64,000 nt of DNA, taken from contig NZ_JAMTCK010000009.1 of assembly GCF_024171785.1 (NCBI RefSeq), forward strand, positions 62,001 to 126,000, read 5' to 3'. The translations under genes and the position numbers were made by a program. The DNA comes from Goodfellowiella coeruleoviolacea. Lineage in GTDB: Bacteria > Actinomycetota > Actinomycetes > Mycobacteriales > Pseudonocardiaceae. Positions within the stretch are counted from its first letter, which is position 1; each line of letters begins with the position of its first letter. Of this stretch, positions 43,094 to 52,044 are shown in pieces. The notes beneath the pieces are model-generated. The model did no database searches, was not told the origin of the DNA, and was given only the letters and a program-made list of their open reading frames with translations.

Positions 43094-45172
43094 ATGATCC
43101 CGCCGAACTGGAACGGCCCCTTCCCGGGTCAGGCTCACGTGGACAACCACAACGAAGCACATTCCGGCGCCTACGTCGGTCAGCAGGTTGGCGCGCACTA
43201 CGGCGACACGACGATCCACCACGACCGCCGCACCTACCACATCAACCACGGTGATCGACCTGAGCGCAAGTACGAAGTCGCCCGCAACTTCCTCAGCGGG
43301 GGTACCCCGCGCGAGGCCGAACAAATCCTCAGACAGTTGTGGGACGACGCGCACGTGTCGACGGAGATCGCCTACCACTACCTCCTCTCCATGGTCAGCG
43401 ACCGGTCGTTCCACGACCTCGACGGGGCGCTATTGAGGAGCATCAACAGCGTTCGCAAGATGTGTGTTTCACGATCGCGCGACGCGTGGAGTGAGGCGGT
43501 TGACGTGGCCTGGCGCCTCATGCGGAGCGTGCACAGTGAGGTGGCGGGCGAGCCGGGGAACAACGACATCGAGGACGTCCTCGACGCGTACGGCAAGCTC
43601 CCGGAGGCGAGGCAGGACGAGATCGCCCAACACTTGGGCATGATCCTCAGCGGTGTAGTGCAGGAGCGACTTGACGCGGAACACTCCCACCGCGTCGTGA
43701 CGGAGCGGATGAAGTCCGCTCGTGTGTCCCGAGCTTGGAAGTTCTTCGAACCCGAGCCCGCGCAGCCCTTGCTATATCCACCCCCGCCAGCGCGCGCTGG
43801 GCAGGGCAACGTGGGAGGTGTGGTTGTCGGCGGTGCCGTGGTCCTGCTCGGCGTGGTGACGGCGTTGGTCAACGCGACGGCGACCAGCATCCTGATCGAC
43901 ATCCTGCTTGGCTTCCCTTTCCTGGCGGGTGCCGGCTACCTGATCTACCGCCATGGTGGCGCCAGGGAGGCGGTGAAGCTGCGCAACGCCGTCAAGCGGC
44001 GGGAGGTCGCGCCACCGCAATATCCGGTGGTGCCGCGTTCACCGGGCCACTGGGTCAGCACCGCGTTCGTCGAGGAGGTTCACCGGCTGGTCGACAGCTC
44101 CTTCTCGGCGGTGCGCCCGCACGTTGCCGGCGACTGGCCCGGCTACACCGCGGGGGTTAGGGCGCACCTCAAGCAGCGCTTCGTCGATCAGTACGGGAAC
44201 GCGCAAGTCCCAGCGAACTCGATCAACTGGCTGATTCGGTGGCATGCGCAACACATCGCCGCCGGGTGGCGCGACAACATGTTGGCCCGCAACCAGATCC
44301 CCGTCGAGCCGCGCGACAACCACCTATTCCAGATCGGTGTCGCGGCTGGAGCACTGGGTTTGCTGGCGCTGCTCTTCGGCAGTGGCTTCATGCCGCCCTT
44401 GTTCGTCGGCGTGGGCGGGTTCTTCGCCGCACGGGGTGCCCTGCGCATCAAGGGAGGACAGGAACTTCACGTGATCCTCCGCCACGACGCCCAACGCCTC
44501 CATGAGGCTGAGAACCATGCCTACCAGGAGTGGTGCGGGGTCCTGGCGGACCGACCGAGCGATGGCGAGATGGCCCACTGGTTGGCCATGGACAAGGCGT
44601 ACCTGAAGGACAACGTGATCAAGCGCGCCAACCTGTCCGCTCGTAATCTGGTCACGCATGTGGTGATGACGGAGGGGGCACGAGGTGCCCTGCGAGCGCG
44701 CGTGCTGCACGGCCCACCGCGCTTCTCCCGGTATGTCGTGCAGGTCTTCCTGCTCACCCTCAGCGGTGTGCGCGAGACGAGGATCGAGTTGGACTTCCTC
44801 ACCGGCGTCGCCTGGGATGAACGCCGGCACCTCTTCAGGTACGACGCTCTGGCGTCGGCCAGCGTCACCGAGAGAGGCCTCCGGGCCACCAGGGGTGAAG
44901 GGCCGCAGGCCGAGGAGGTGGAGCGGCTGCGCAGTCGCGCGTTCCACCTGACCCTGGTCAATGGCAGGGACATCAGTGTGGTGGCCGAGAACTTCCGCAA
45001 CCAGCAGGACGACAGCGTCGAGGACGAGTCCGAGCTGTTCGATGTGGCGCTGCAGACCTCCGGCATCGATGCCGCACTGCCGATCCTGGAGGCGGTGGCC
45101 GCGGAGGGCGCTGACTGGATCGCCCGTGACCAGGAACGCCGGGAGCAGTGGTCGCGCGATTGGTACGAGTGA
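43094..45172 (+). CDS. Paralogous membrane protein with the same tag
   Basis: The protein has 692 residues, collinear with the previous one. The tag is SGAYVGQQVGAHYGDTTIHH (24-43) then DRRTYHIN. The following 15 residues (ERKYEVARNFLSGGTPREAE) are nearly the same in both. Membrane segments lie near 240-290 and 413-445, and the C-terminal domain again has PPRFSRYVVQVFLLTLSGV, LFRYDALASASVTERGL and FHLTLVNGRDISVV. The end (GIDAALPILEAVAAEGADWI) is also conserved. ATG at 43094 has GGGAGGGACG directly upstream. The tandem copy suggests the two form a heteromer or recognise different inputs. Confidence 0.8.
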   Translation: MIPPNWNGPFPGQAHVDNHNEAHSGAYVGQQVGAHYGDTTIHHDRRTYHINHGDRPERKYEVARNFLSGGTPREAEQILRQLWDDAHVSTEIAYHYLLSMVSDRSFHDLDGALLRSINSVRKMCVSRSRDAWSEAVDVAWRLMRSVHSEVAGEPGNNDIEDVLDAYGKLPEARQDEIAQHLGMILSGVVQERLDAEHSHRVVTERMKSARVSRAWKFFEPEPAQPLLYPPPPARAGQGNVGGVVVGGAVVLLGVVTALVNATATSILIDILLGFPFLAGAGYLIYRHGGAREAVKLRNAVKRREVAPPQYPVVPRSPGHWVSTAFVEEVHRLVDSSFSAVRPHVAGDWPGYTAGVRAHLKQRFVDQYGNAQVPANSINWLIRWHAQHIAAGWRDNMLARNQIPVEPRDNHLFQIGVAAGALGLLALLFGSGFMPPLFVGVGGFFAARGALRIKGGQELHVILRHDAQRLHEAENHAYQEWCGVLADRPSDGEMAHWLAMDKAYLKDNVIKRANLSARNLVTHVVMTEGARGALRARVLHGPPRFSRYVVQVFLLTLSGVRETRIELDFLTGVAWDERRHLFRYDALASASVTERGLRATRGEGPQAEEVERLRSRAFHLTLVNGRDISVVAENFRNQQDDSVEDESELFDVALQTSGIDAALPILEAVAAEGADWIARDQERREQWSRDWYE

Positions 45173-45309
45173 CCGGCTGCTGGTCCTGACCGAGGTGCGG
45201 TGTCCGGGCGGCACGTGCCGATTCGTCGCCTCGGTCACGTCCTTTGTGGACATGGGTCGCCGGCCGGAACAGCCGCGGCGCGAGCTGATTATCGGATTTG
45301 ACGAGCAAG

Positions 45310-45347
45310 CCCCTGGGGTAGCCCGCTTCATCGGCCTACCCCAGGGG
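45310..45347. terminator. Strong bidirectional hairpin
   Basis: A perfect 12-bp stem (CCCCTGGGGTAG at 45310-45321, its complement at 45336-45347) with a 14-nt loop. It lies between the tagged membrane protein gene and a convergent small ORF. Confidence 0.75.
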
Positions 45348-45359
45348 TCTGTGCCACGA

Positions 45360-45536
45360 TCAGTAGCCGCTGGTCAGGCTCTGGTCGGCGCGTCGCACGA
45401 GTGCCGAGGCGGGACGTGGCGTCGGGGTCGTCGGCATGGGGCGCGCCTCCCGCCGCCCCTTGCCGCGCCGGGACGGAAAGGACGTGCCGCGGCGCACCCC
45501 GCAGGTGAGGAGCGCGGCACCGTAAACGATGAGCAT
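45360..45536 (-). CDS. Small ORF with strong ribosome site
   Basis: ATG at 45536 has AAGGAG 6 nt upstream, the best ribosome site in this area. The 58-residue product begins MLIVYGAALLTCGVRRGTSF, continues with a basic stretch (SRRGKGRREARP) and a Pro/Thr-rich part, and ends TSGY. The stop lies 12 nt before the strong hairpin, so start, stop and terminator all fit a real gene. It has one Cys and no obvious leader peptide motif. A secreted or membrane-active peptide is possible. Confidence 0.5.
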   Translation of the reverse strand: MLIVYGAALLTCGVRRGTSFPSRRGKGRREARPMPTTPTPRPASALVRRADQSLTSGY

Positions 45537-45711
45537 TGTTTCTCCTTGGGTCTTATCAAGCTGCCCTTGTCGGGGCGGATGAAGCCGGGACTATCGGTGA
45601 CCGGTAGCACTCATGAGTGAATCCTCAGTCGTGCTGTAACGGTGCGTGTCCGGCTGTGACCCAGTCTTTCACATGCACGGCCAGAAGTGCTGCGAAAAGC
45701 TCTGATCAAAA

Positions 45712-45729
45712 CCTGAACAAGACCTGAAC
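45712..45729. promoter_or_regulatory. SARP-type heptamer direct repeat
   Basis: CCTGAAC occurs at 45712-45718 and 45723-45729, an 11-nt period, 84 nt before the AfsR-like start codon. Tandem heptamers with this period are the usual binding sites of SARP and OmpR-type DNA-binding domains. The AfsR-like protein may control its own gene. Confidence 0.65.
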
Positions 45730-45812
45730 GCCATCTGGCTGGACACGTGTGCCGGTGGGCTGGTGAGATTCATGGAACGAACGGCATCGCTAGTCAAGGT
45801 AGGCAGGATCGA

Positions 45813-48437
45813 ATGAAGTTCTGGCTCCTCGGAAAGGTTGCTGCCGTGCTGGAAAAAAATTCCCCGCCGCTACGGTTGCGGCCCCAGGTGACCGCTTTCC
45901 TGGCTGTTCTGCTCTTGTCTCCTGACTTTACTGCTGATTTGGCCACCATTCGGGGCTATCTGTGGCCCGGGAGCCGGGAGAGATTGGACAACAACATCCA
46001 GCAGTGTGTGCGCATGCTCCGCGCGGCCCTCGGATACGACACCGTGCGGCGTGTCGGACCGGGCACGTACTGCCTGGTCGTGCAGCCCGAAGAGGTCGAC
46101 CTCCACCGCTTCCAGGAGCTGCTCAAGACCGCCAGAGGCGCTGTCGGGGCCGAACGTGCCACGCAGTTGTTGCAGAGCATGGACCTGTGGAGCGGTCCAC
46201 CGTTGGCGAACATTGACGGTGTTGGCTTCGATGGTGTCCGGGGCGAACTCGTGGAGATGTGGAAGTCCGCGTGTGTCGACTACATCACCGCCGAGTGCGA
46301 AGTCGATGCTATAGCGAACATTGAGACGAACCTGCCCAGGCTTATCAAGCCGTGGTCCGGCGAACGGTATTCGGGGCTCGTAGCCGAGATTAAGGAAGCG
46401 TACGCCAGGCAGCTAGCGAACAGGAACCAGGTGGTGGCCGGCTCGGCGGGCCAGATGGCGCCGAGGCAACTCCCCGCTCACCGGACGAGCATTGTCGGAC
46501 GGGACACCCAATTGAGGTTGATTGACGACGCGCTCCTCCAGAGCGGCGGACCGCGTATCTGCGTACTCACCGGGCCGGCCGGGGTGGGCAAGAGCCTTGC
46601 TGCGCTGCGGTGGGCAGAGACCCGTGAGGAGTACTTCCCCGGCGGAACTCTGTACGTCGACCTCAACGGCTTCTCGACCCACAAACCGGCGGAGCCCGAG
46701 CAGGTGCTGATCAGGTTCCTCAATGATCTGGAGGTCAAGATTCCTCGCGCTAAGGACGGGTTGAGCACTGCGTTCCGCACGGCTTTGGCAGGACGGGCTG
46801 TCCTCGTGGTCCTCGACAACGCCAGGGACGTGCACCAGGTGCGGCCGATGCTGCCCGGCCCGGGGCCCAGCGCAGCGATCGTGACCAGCCGCAACCAGCT
46901 CGCCGGCCTCCGCGCGGTAGTGGGCGCTTCGGTTTTCGACGTGCCTCGCCTCAACGCAGACGAGTGCGCGGTACTCCTCGCTTCTGTGATCGGCCGTGCT
47001 CGAATGGAAGCCGAGCCGGACAGCGCGCGCGAGCTGTTGCGCCACTGTGCGGGCCTGCCGCTGGCGGTGGTCGTCCTCGGTTCCCGGATCGCGGCCAGGA
47101 ACGTCCTCACGCTGGCCCACATCGTCGCGGAATTGCGGTCGGCAGTCCACCGGTTGAGTTCCTTCAGCCACGACGAGGCCGAACTCAACGTGCGGGGGGT
47201 GTTCGAGTCCGCGCTGGCCCAGTTGAGTCCGCGTGCCACCGAGTTGTTCTGGAAGCTCGGGGTTCACCGAGGCCCGTCCATCAGCCGGGTGGCCGTCGGT
47301 GTCCTGTCAGCCCTCGCCGAGTCCGACAGTCAGGACGCGTTGGCTGAACTGCGATCCGCGCACATGATCGAGGAGGTCTCGTACGAGCGGTACGCGATGC
47401 ACGACCTCCTGCGGGACTTCGCTGAGGAACGTGCCGCCGCCGAGTCCGCTGCCGAGCGCCGCGTGGTGGTCGAACGCATTCTGGACCACCTGCTGCACAA
47501 CGCGCGGGCGTGTGACCGCGTGATCTCGCCGGTGCGTGAGGTCGCGACCGGAGGTGTGCCGTCCGGTATTCCCATCGTCGCCCCGGAGAGTCCACAGGCT
47601 GCTATGGCTTGGCTAGACGCGGAGTATGACGTGATCACCGCAGCCGTGGACCAGGCCGAATCCCTGGGTTTGGACCGATACACCTGGCTGCTGCCCGTCG
47701 TCATCTCGACCTACCAGCGGCGCAGAGGCCACTACCTGGACGCGGGCAGGATGCTGGAGAAGGCGTTCCAGGCCGCCGAGCGGGTGGCCAATCCCGGCGA
47801 CATGGCCATGGTGCTGCGGATGCGGGCCAGGGCCGACGAGGGACTGAAGCGGCTCGACCACGCCAAGATCCGCCTCGCCGACGCGATCGCGCTGTGCGAT
47901 CACGGCGCTGATCCTCTCGGCTACGCGCACAGTTCCAATGCCCTCGCCGTCGTCCACCGGGAGAACGGGGAGCCGGATCTGGCTGAGAGCCGCTTCAGGG
48001 ACGCGTTGGCGATCTACCGCGACCACGGGGACGCGGCTGGCGCGGCGGTGAGCCTCAACGGCATCGGTTGCACCTTCTGGGACCGCGGGGACGTGGACAA
48101 GGCCTTGGCTTTCTGCGAGGAGGCCCTCGAGGTGTCCATGGCCTCGACGGACGAGAACGGGCGGGCGAACGTCTTCGACAGCCTCGGCGACATCAAGCTC
48201 GCCAGGGGAGAACCCGAGGTCGCCGTGGACTACTACCAATCCGTAGTCGAGATCTTCTGTCGTCTGGACTACAAGCAGAACGAAGCACGGGCCCTCTGCC
48301 GACTGGCGGACGGGTTTGCGGCGATGGGGGACGCGGCGAGAGCCCGATTGGCCCTCACCCGGGCCGTGAAGTTGTTCGAGGAGCTTTCCGATCCGGCAGC
48401 CAGAGAGGTCGCTGAGCGGTTGCGGGCACTCGAATGA
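45813..48437 (+). CDS. AfsR-like SARP/NB-ARC/TPR regulator
   Basis: The protein has 874 residues. The N-terminal part (1-165) is an OmpR-type DNA-binding plus bacterial activation domain (TADLATIRGYLWPGSRERLD, NNIQQCVRMLRAALGYDTVR). The NB-ARC ATPase follows, with Walker A GPAGVGKS (254-261), Walker B-like AVLVVLDNARDVHQV and GLPLAVVVLGSRIA. The C-terminal third holds TPR repeats (SSNALAVVHRENGEPDLAES, LNGIGCTFWDRGDVDKALAF). AfsR proteins activate secondary metabolism or local genes after phosphorylation by a Ser/Thr kinase, and such a kinase gene is convergent 26 nt away. ATG at 45813 has GGCAGG upstream. Confidence 0.93.
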   Translation: MKFWLLGKVAAVLEKNSPPLRLRPQVTAFLAVLLLSPDFTADLATIRGYLWPGSRERLDNNIQQCVRMLRAALGYDTVRRVGPGTYCLVVQPEEVDLHRFQELLKTARGAVGAERATQLLQSMDLWSGPPLANIDGVGFDGVRGELVEMWKSACVDYITAECEVDAIANIETNLPRLIKPWSGERYSGLVAEIKEAYARQLANRNQVVAGSAGQMAPRQLPAHRTSIVGRDTQLRLIDDALLQSGGPRICVLTGPAGVGKSLAALRWAETREEYFPGGTLYVDLNGFSTHKPAEPEQVLIRFLNDLEVKIPRAKDGLSTAFRTALAGRAVLVVLDNARDVHQVRPMLPGPGPSAAIVTSRNQLAGLRAVVGASVFDVPRLNADECAVLLASVIGRARMEAEPDSARELLRHCAGLPLAVVVLGSRIAARNVLTLAHIVAELRSAVHRLSSFSHDEAELNVRGVFESALAQLSPRATELFWKLGVHRGPSISRVAVGVLSALAESDSQDALAELRSAHMIEEVSYERYAMHDLLRDFAEERAAAESAAERRVVVERILDHLLHNARACDRVISPVREVATGGVPSGIPIVAPESPQAAMAWLDAEYDVITAAVDQAESLGLDRYTWLLPVVISTYQRRRGHYLDAGRMLEKAFQAAERVANPGDMAMVLRMRARADEGLKRLDHAKIRLADAIALCDHGADPLGYAHSSNALAVVHRENGEPDLAESRFRDALAIYRDHGDAAGAAVSLNGIGCTFWDRGDVDKALAFCEEALEVSMASTDENGRANVFDSLGDIKLARGEPEVAVDYYQSVVEIFCRLDYKQNEARALCRLADGFAAMGDAARARLALTRAVKLFEELSDPAAREVAERLRALE

Positions 48438-48463
48438 CCGCCTGGGATTACTTGAGTCGCTAC

Positions 48464-49354
48464 TCACCTGACAGCGGCGGGACGGCGGTACCGCGCTGTC
48501 GGATCAGCGCCGACAAGTTTGGGGTTTGGCGGGGCACCCGCAGCAGGGAGAAAAGGCCTCAAGCGTTCGACAACCTCGGCGGCAGTCTGGATCCGGAGCC
48601 GGCGATCCCAGCGGATCATGTCCCCAATGACGGATTTCAGATGAGCGGGCACGTAGGTGAGGTCCGGCTGCGGTGGAGCAAGCTTCACCTTGCGCGCAAG
48701 TGCCAAATAATCTTCCTGGTAAGGCAGGTGCAGGGTGAGAAATTTGACGAGCATGCACCCCATGGAGAATACATCGGCGCTCGTGTTTATCGCCACAGGC
48801 TTCGCCTGTTCGGGGGCGGCGAATCCGGGGGTCCCCTCACGCAGTGGGGGCCTGTGGCCCGCTACCCAGGTCGAACCGAAATCGATGACGTAGACATTAC
48901 CGCTGTGATCGATCATGGCGTTGCCGGGTTTGACGTCGCGATGCACATACCCTGTGTCGTGCAACAGTGAGACTGTTTCGGCGACTTGGGTGACGATCGA
49001 CACGGCGATGTCGAGTTCCATGGGACTGTTGCCCGCGCTCGCGTATTTGTCTACGGTCACCCCATTGATCATCTCCATGACGATGAACCGTCCTTCGTTG
49101 TACCTCTGGCTTCCAATGTACTCGGGTATCCCACGGCTTCCCTTGTAGCGCTTGAGGATATCCGCCTCGTCTTTGAATCCCATTTCGCTCGACTTGAACT
49201 CGGTGTTCGACTCGAAGGTGCGCAAGTGTTGGAACTTGATGGCGACCTGTCGGTCCAAACGCGTGTCGTAAGCGGCGAAGGTCGCGCCAAACGATCCTTC
49301 GCCGAGTTTCTGCTTGAGGACGTAACGGTTTGCGACACAGTCACCCTTGCGCAC
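48464..49354 (-). CDS. Soluble Ser/Thr protein kinase
   Basis: The protein has 296 residues. All kinase motifs are present: Gly-rich loop GEGSFG (18-23), Lys40 in VAIKF, HRDVKPGN (138-145), DFG (158-160) and APEQ (180-183). No membrane helix or sensor domain follows; the protein ends after a short Pro-rich tail. GTG at 49354 has GGGGAAGG a few bases upstream. It is convergent with the AfsR-like gene, a potential substrate, and divergent from the nuclease gene by only 42 nt, so it may belong to the pPIWI-RE island instead. Confidence 0.93.
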   Translation of the reverse strand: MRKGDCVANRYVLKQKLGEGSFGATFAAYDTRLDRQVAIKFQHLRTFESNTEFKSSEMGFKDEADILKRYKGSRGIPEYIGSQRYNEGRFIVMEMINGVTVDKYASAGNSPMELDIAVSIVTQVAETVSLLHDTGYVHRDVKPGNAMIDHSGNVYVIDFGSTWVAGHRPPLREGTPGFAAPEQAKPVAINTSADVFSMGCMLVKFLTLHLPYQEDYLALARKVKLAPPQPDLTYVPAHLKSVIGDMIRWDRRLRIQTAAEVVERLRPFLPAAGAPPNPKLVGADPTARYRRPAAVR

Positions 49355-49396
49355 TCGCCTTCCCCTTTCACGAACCAAAACCAGCAGAGGAGGAGC

Positions 49397-50992
49397 ATGC
49401 TGCCGTGGCAGCCGCCCGAAGGCGTCAGCGGCGCAGTGACCACGATCGTGGTGACCGCCGCCGCGCCGAGGGGGAAAAAATACAAGTGCGCGATGGCCGA
49501 GGCCATCCGGGCTCGCCCTGGCCTCAGGGTGCGGCAGGGACAGGCCTCCGCCAGGGAGAGGCTTCAGCACTTCACGCTCGGGCCGTTCATGGAAAGCCTC
49601 GACGCAGTCGAGCGGCAGTACAGGCCGCTGGCCATGTCGGACGTGCTCTGCGCCGTCGAGCGGAACCCCCGATTGCACGACGGGCTGAAGAAGTGGACCT
49701 CCGACGCTGTCCGGCGCTACGTGGAGGTTTTCAGCCGGGAGGACGACACCCCGGAAACCCGGCTCCGACTCGTCCCGAAGCGGTGGACCTACCGCGTGGA
49801 GGTGTGTGAGCCGGGCGTGCGGGGGGCGTACGCCTACGAAATCAGCGCGTGGGGACGCTGCTACGAATCGGTGGATCGCCGGGTACGCGAGCTGCGGCTG
49901 ATCGGCATCCGTGCGGACGCCGAAGCCCGTGCGGACGCCGAGGTCGCCATCGCCGCGTTCGTCGCTGCCCGCGCCACGCCCGATGAGCGACTTGAACGCG
50001 TGCGGGTGGTCGCCTTCACGCCCGACTCGGACGAGCCGACGACACTCTTCGACGACACACCGCAGCGGGCCGTGAGCGCGTACGAGGAGCACGGGCGCGG
50101 CGTCCTGGCCGAGATCGTCGACGGGCACGGCTACCAGCCAGGCACCGCGTGCCTGCGGTGCGCCTTCGCCTCCCGGTGCCCGGCACTGCCGAGGGCCAAC
50201 GGGCTGCTGGGCGTCGACGGCTCCGGGCGGCCTCGGCGGACGTGGTCGGTGACCACCGGGCGGGCCTATCAGGCCTGTCCCGCCCGAGCACACCTGCGCG
50301 GCCTCAACCTCCCAACGAGCCGTGCCGTCGAGCACAGCGATGCCTCCCGGCGGGGCCGCGCAATCCATGCCCTGCTCGCCGCCCGTCACGCCGATCGCAC
50401 AAGCGGCCCGTGCGTCGTCGATCTCGGTGCGAACTGGAGTGCCGGCGGCCACGAACTCACCGTGAACGAGCTGGCCTCAGGCAGGGAGATGCTGCGCCAC
50501 CACGCCGAGGTGTGCCCCCTGCAGCACCTGCCCGCCGACGCTCCGGTCCGCGTCGAGCCGAGGTTGACCTGGGAGGACGGGCAGGCCCAGGTACTGGTGA
50601 TCGCCGAACCGGATCTGCTCTACCGCGACGGGGACTCCTGGGTCTGGCGCGAGGTGAAGACCAGCGCGCGGGAGCACCGGGGAGGTACGGACTTGCTGTC
50701 CACTTATCCGCAGCTCGCCCTCGGTGTCCTCGTCCTGGCCCGCGGCGAACTCGGCGGGTCCCGGGCGCGAAGTCGGGTCGAGTTGGAGGTGCTGCGCCCC
50801 GGCGGGGTCGACCTGGAGGTGGTTGACCCCTTCACTCCCCGGGTGCGGCAGAACGCCGAAGCCGTGATCCGGGACATGGTCCACCGGTGGCGGGCCGACG
50901 ACCTGTTCGCAGCCCAGCCCGCCGTCCAGCACTGCACCCGGTGCGAGGTGGCGGCCTGGTGCCGCGCCAAGGACGGGGCGGTGGTTCGGTGA
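49397..50992 (+). CDS. PD-(D/E)XK nuclease with Cys clusters
   Basis: The protein has 531 residues. The nuclease core is at the C-terminus: EPDLLYRDGDSWVWREVKTS carries Asp406 and E419-x-K421. Two Cys sets (CLRCAFASRC near 252-261, and CTRCEVAAWC near 516-525) resemble the Cas4/AddB iron-sulphur layout. The N-terminal 250 residues have a long all-alpha/beta part without a clear name (LVPKRWTYRVEVCEPGVRGA). ATG at 49397 has AGAGGAGGAG. It is the first gene of a four-gene chain with overlaps of 4, 8 and 4 nt. Its presumed role is DNA cutting in the island. Confidence 0.85.
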   Translation: MLPWQPPEGVSGAVTTIVVTAAAPRGKKYKCAMAEAIRARPGLRVRQGQASARERLQHFTLGPFMESLDAVERQYRPLAMSDVLCAVERNPRLHDGLKKWTSDAVRRYVEVFSREDDTPETRLRLVPKRWTYRVEVCEPGVRGAYAYEISAWGRCYESVDRRVRELRLIGIRADAEARADAEVAIAAFVAARATPDERLERVRVVAFTPDSDEPTTLFDDTPQRAVSAYEEHGRGVLAEIVDGHGYQPGTACLRCAFASRCPALPRANGLLGVDGSGRPRRTWSVTTGRAYQACPARAHLRGLNLPTSRAVEHSDASRRGRAIHALLAARHADRTSGPCVVDLGANWSAGGHELTVNELASGREMLRHHAEVCPLQHLPADAPVRVEPRLTWEDGQAQVLVIAEPDLLYRDGDSWVWREVKTSAREHRGGTDLLSTYPQLALGVLVLARGELGGSRARSRVELEVLRPGGVDLEVVDPFTPRVRQNAEAVIRDMVHRWRADDLFAAQPAVQHCTRCEVAAWCRAKDGAVVR

Positions 50993-52044
50993 CGCCGCCC
51001 GACCTGACAGGCGCTGATCTCGTCCGCCAGATCGCGCGCGGAGTGCTGGCGATGCGCGACTTCCACCGCGGTGGGTACGCCCTGCCCTACCCGCCGGACG
51101 CACAGCTCGGACTGGACCGCATCGTCCTGGCCTGCCTGCGCGAAGGCCGCGAGCCGCCGGTCGGTGTGCCCCACCTGATGCGGCTGTGCGAGCTGCCGTT
51201 CAGCAAGTGGCCGATCGAGATCTCCGAAGACTGCGGCGGGCCTGACGCGGTACTGATCAACCCGCACACCCGGCAGCCCAGCCGCACGTGTGTCGAGTGG
51301 GCGGTCAGTGGCCTGCACACCGGTGCCGACGAGACCACGAGTTCTGTGCTGCTTCGCCTGGCCATGGGCAGCCACTCCGCCTGGGCCACGTACCGGGACT
51401 TCCTCATCGAGAACCCCGTGATCGACCTCCACGCGGGGCCTGGATTCCTCACCCGGCCAGAGATGAGACGGATCTGGCAGCACGTCCAAGCCCTGTACGT
51501 CGACCTCCGGCCAGAGCTGCGCTGTCCGTCCTGTGGTCTTTTCGCCTCCCAGGGTAAGGACGGCGCTGGATGGTGTGAAAGCGAGTCTTGCGATGCGTTT
51601 CCCCAAGAACAGGAACAGGAACAGGAGAGAGCGGACAAGGACATCAAGGCGCTTCCCCGCGAGACCCGCCTCTCGCTGGTGCCCGCTGGCCGAGCCGAAC
51701 AGGCTCTGCGTGCCTCGCTGTTGGCCGTGGGCGCCGAAGTCCGGATGGCGCCGGAACCGTTCGTCCACGCCGTGGTCACCCTGCCGTCCGGGGCCACATG
51801 GGCGCTGGTGGTCCGGGTCGATACCCAACCCGTCCTGCTCGCCGAGGCTGTCCAGTCGTGGGGCGTGTTGGCGGGTGTGGCTCGAATGGTCGTGACGGTT
51901 CCGGAGGACGTGATGCGGCGGCGAGCCGACTACAGCGCGGTCTTCGACCGGCACAACACCGGGCGCGACTGGACGTTGCTCAGCACCCGGCGATTTCTCG
52001 CCGAGGTGAAACGGGCCGCAAGGAAGGTGAAAGCCCGTGCGTGA
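50989..52044 (+). CDS. pPIWI-RE island protein with zinc ribbon
   Basis: The protein has 351 residues. A helical N-terminal part (LTGADLVRQIARGVLAMRDF, LDRIVLACLREGREPPVGVP) is followed by a zinc ribbon (CPSCGLFASQGKDGAGWCES with a fourth Cys) and a Glu/Gln-rich linker. The C-terminal domain includes VTLPSGATWALVVRVDTQPV and an Arg/Lys-rich end (FLAEVKRAARKVKARA). I take it as one of the named accessory proteins (Y or Z domain type) of pPIWI-RE islands, without certainty which. GTG at 50989 overlaps the nuclease stop (GTGA). Confidence 0.75.
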   Translation: MTPPDLTGADLVRQIARGVLAMRDFHRGGYALPYPPDAQLGLDRIVLACLREGREPPVGVPHLMRLCELPFSKWPIEISEDCGGPDAVLINPHTRQPSRTCVEWAVSGLHTGADETTSSVLLRLAMGSHSAWATYRDFLIENPVIDLHAGPGFLTRPEMRRIWQHVQALYVDLRPELRCPSCGLFASQGKDGAGWCESESCDAFPQEQEQEQERADKDIKALPRETRLSLVPAGRAEQALRASLLAVGAEVRMAPEPFVHAVVTLPSGATWALVVRVDTQPVLLAEAVQSWGVLAGVARMVVTVPEDVMRRRADYSAVFDRHNTGRDWTLLSTRRFLAEVKRAARKVKARA

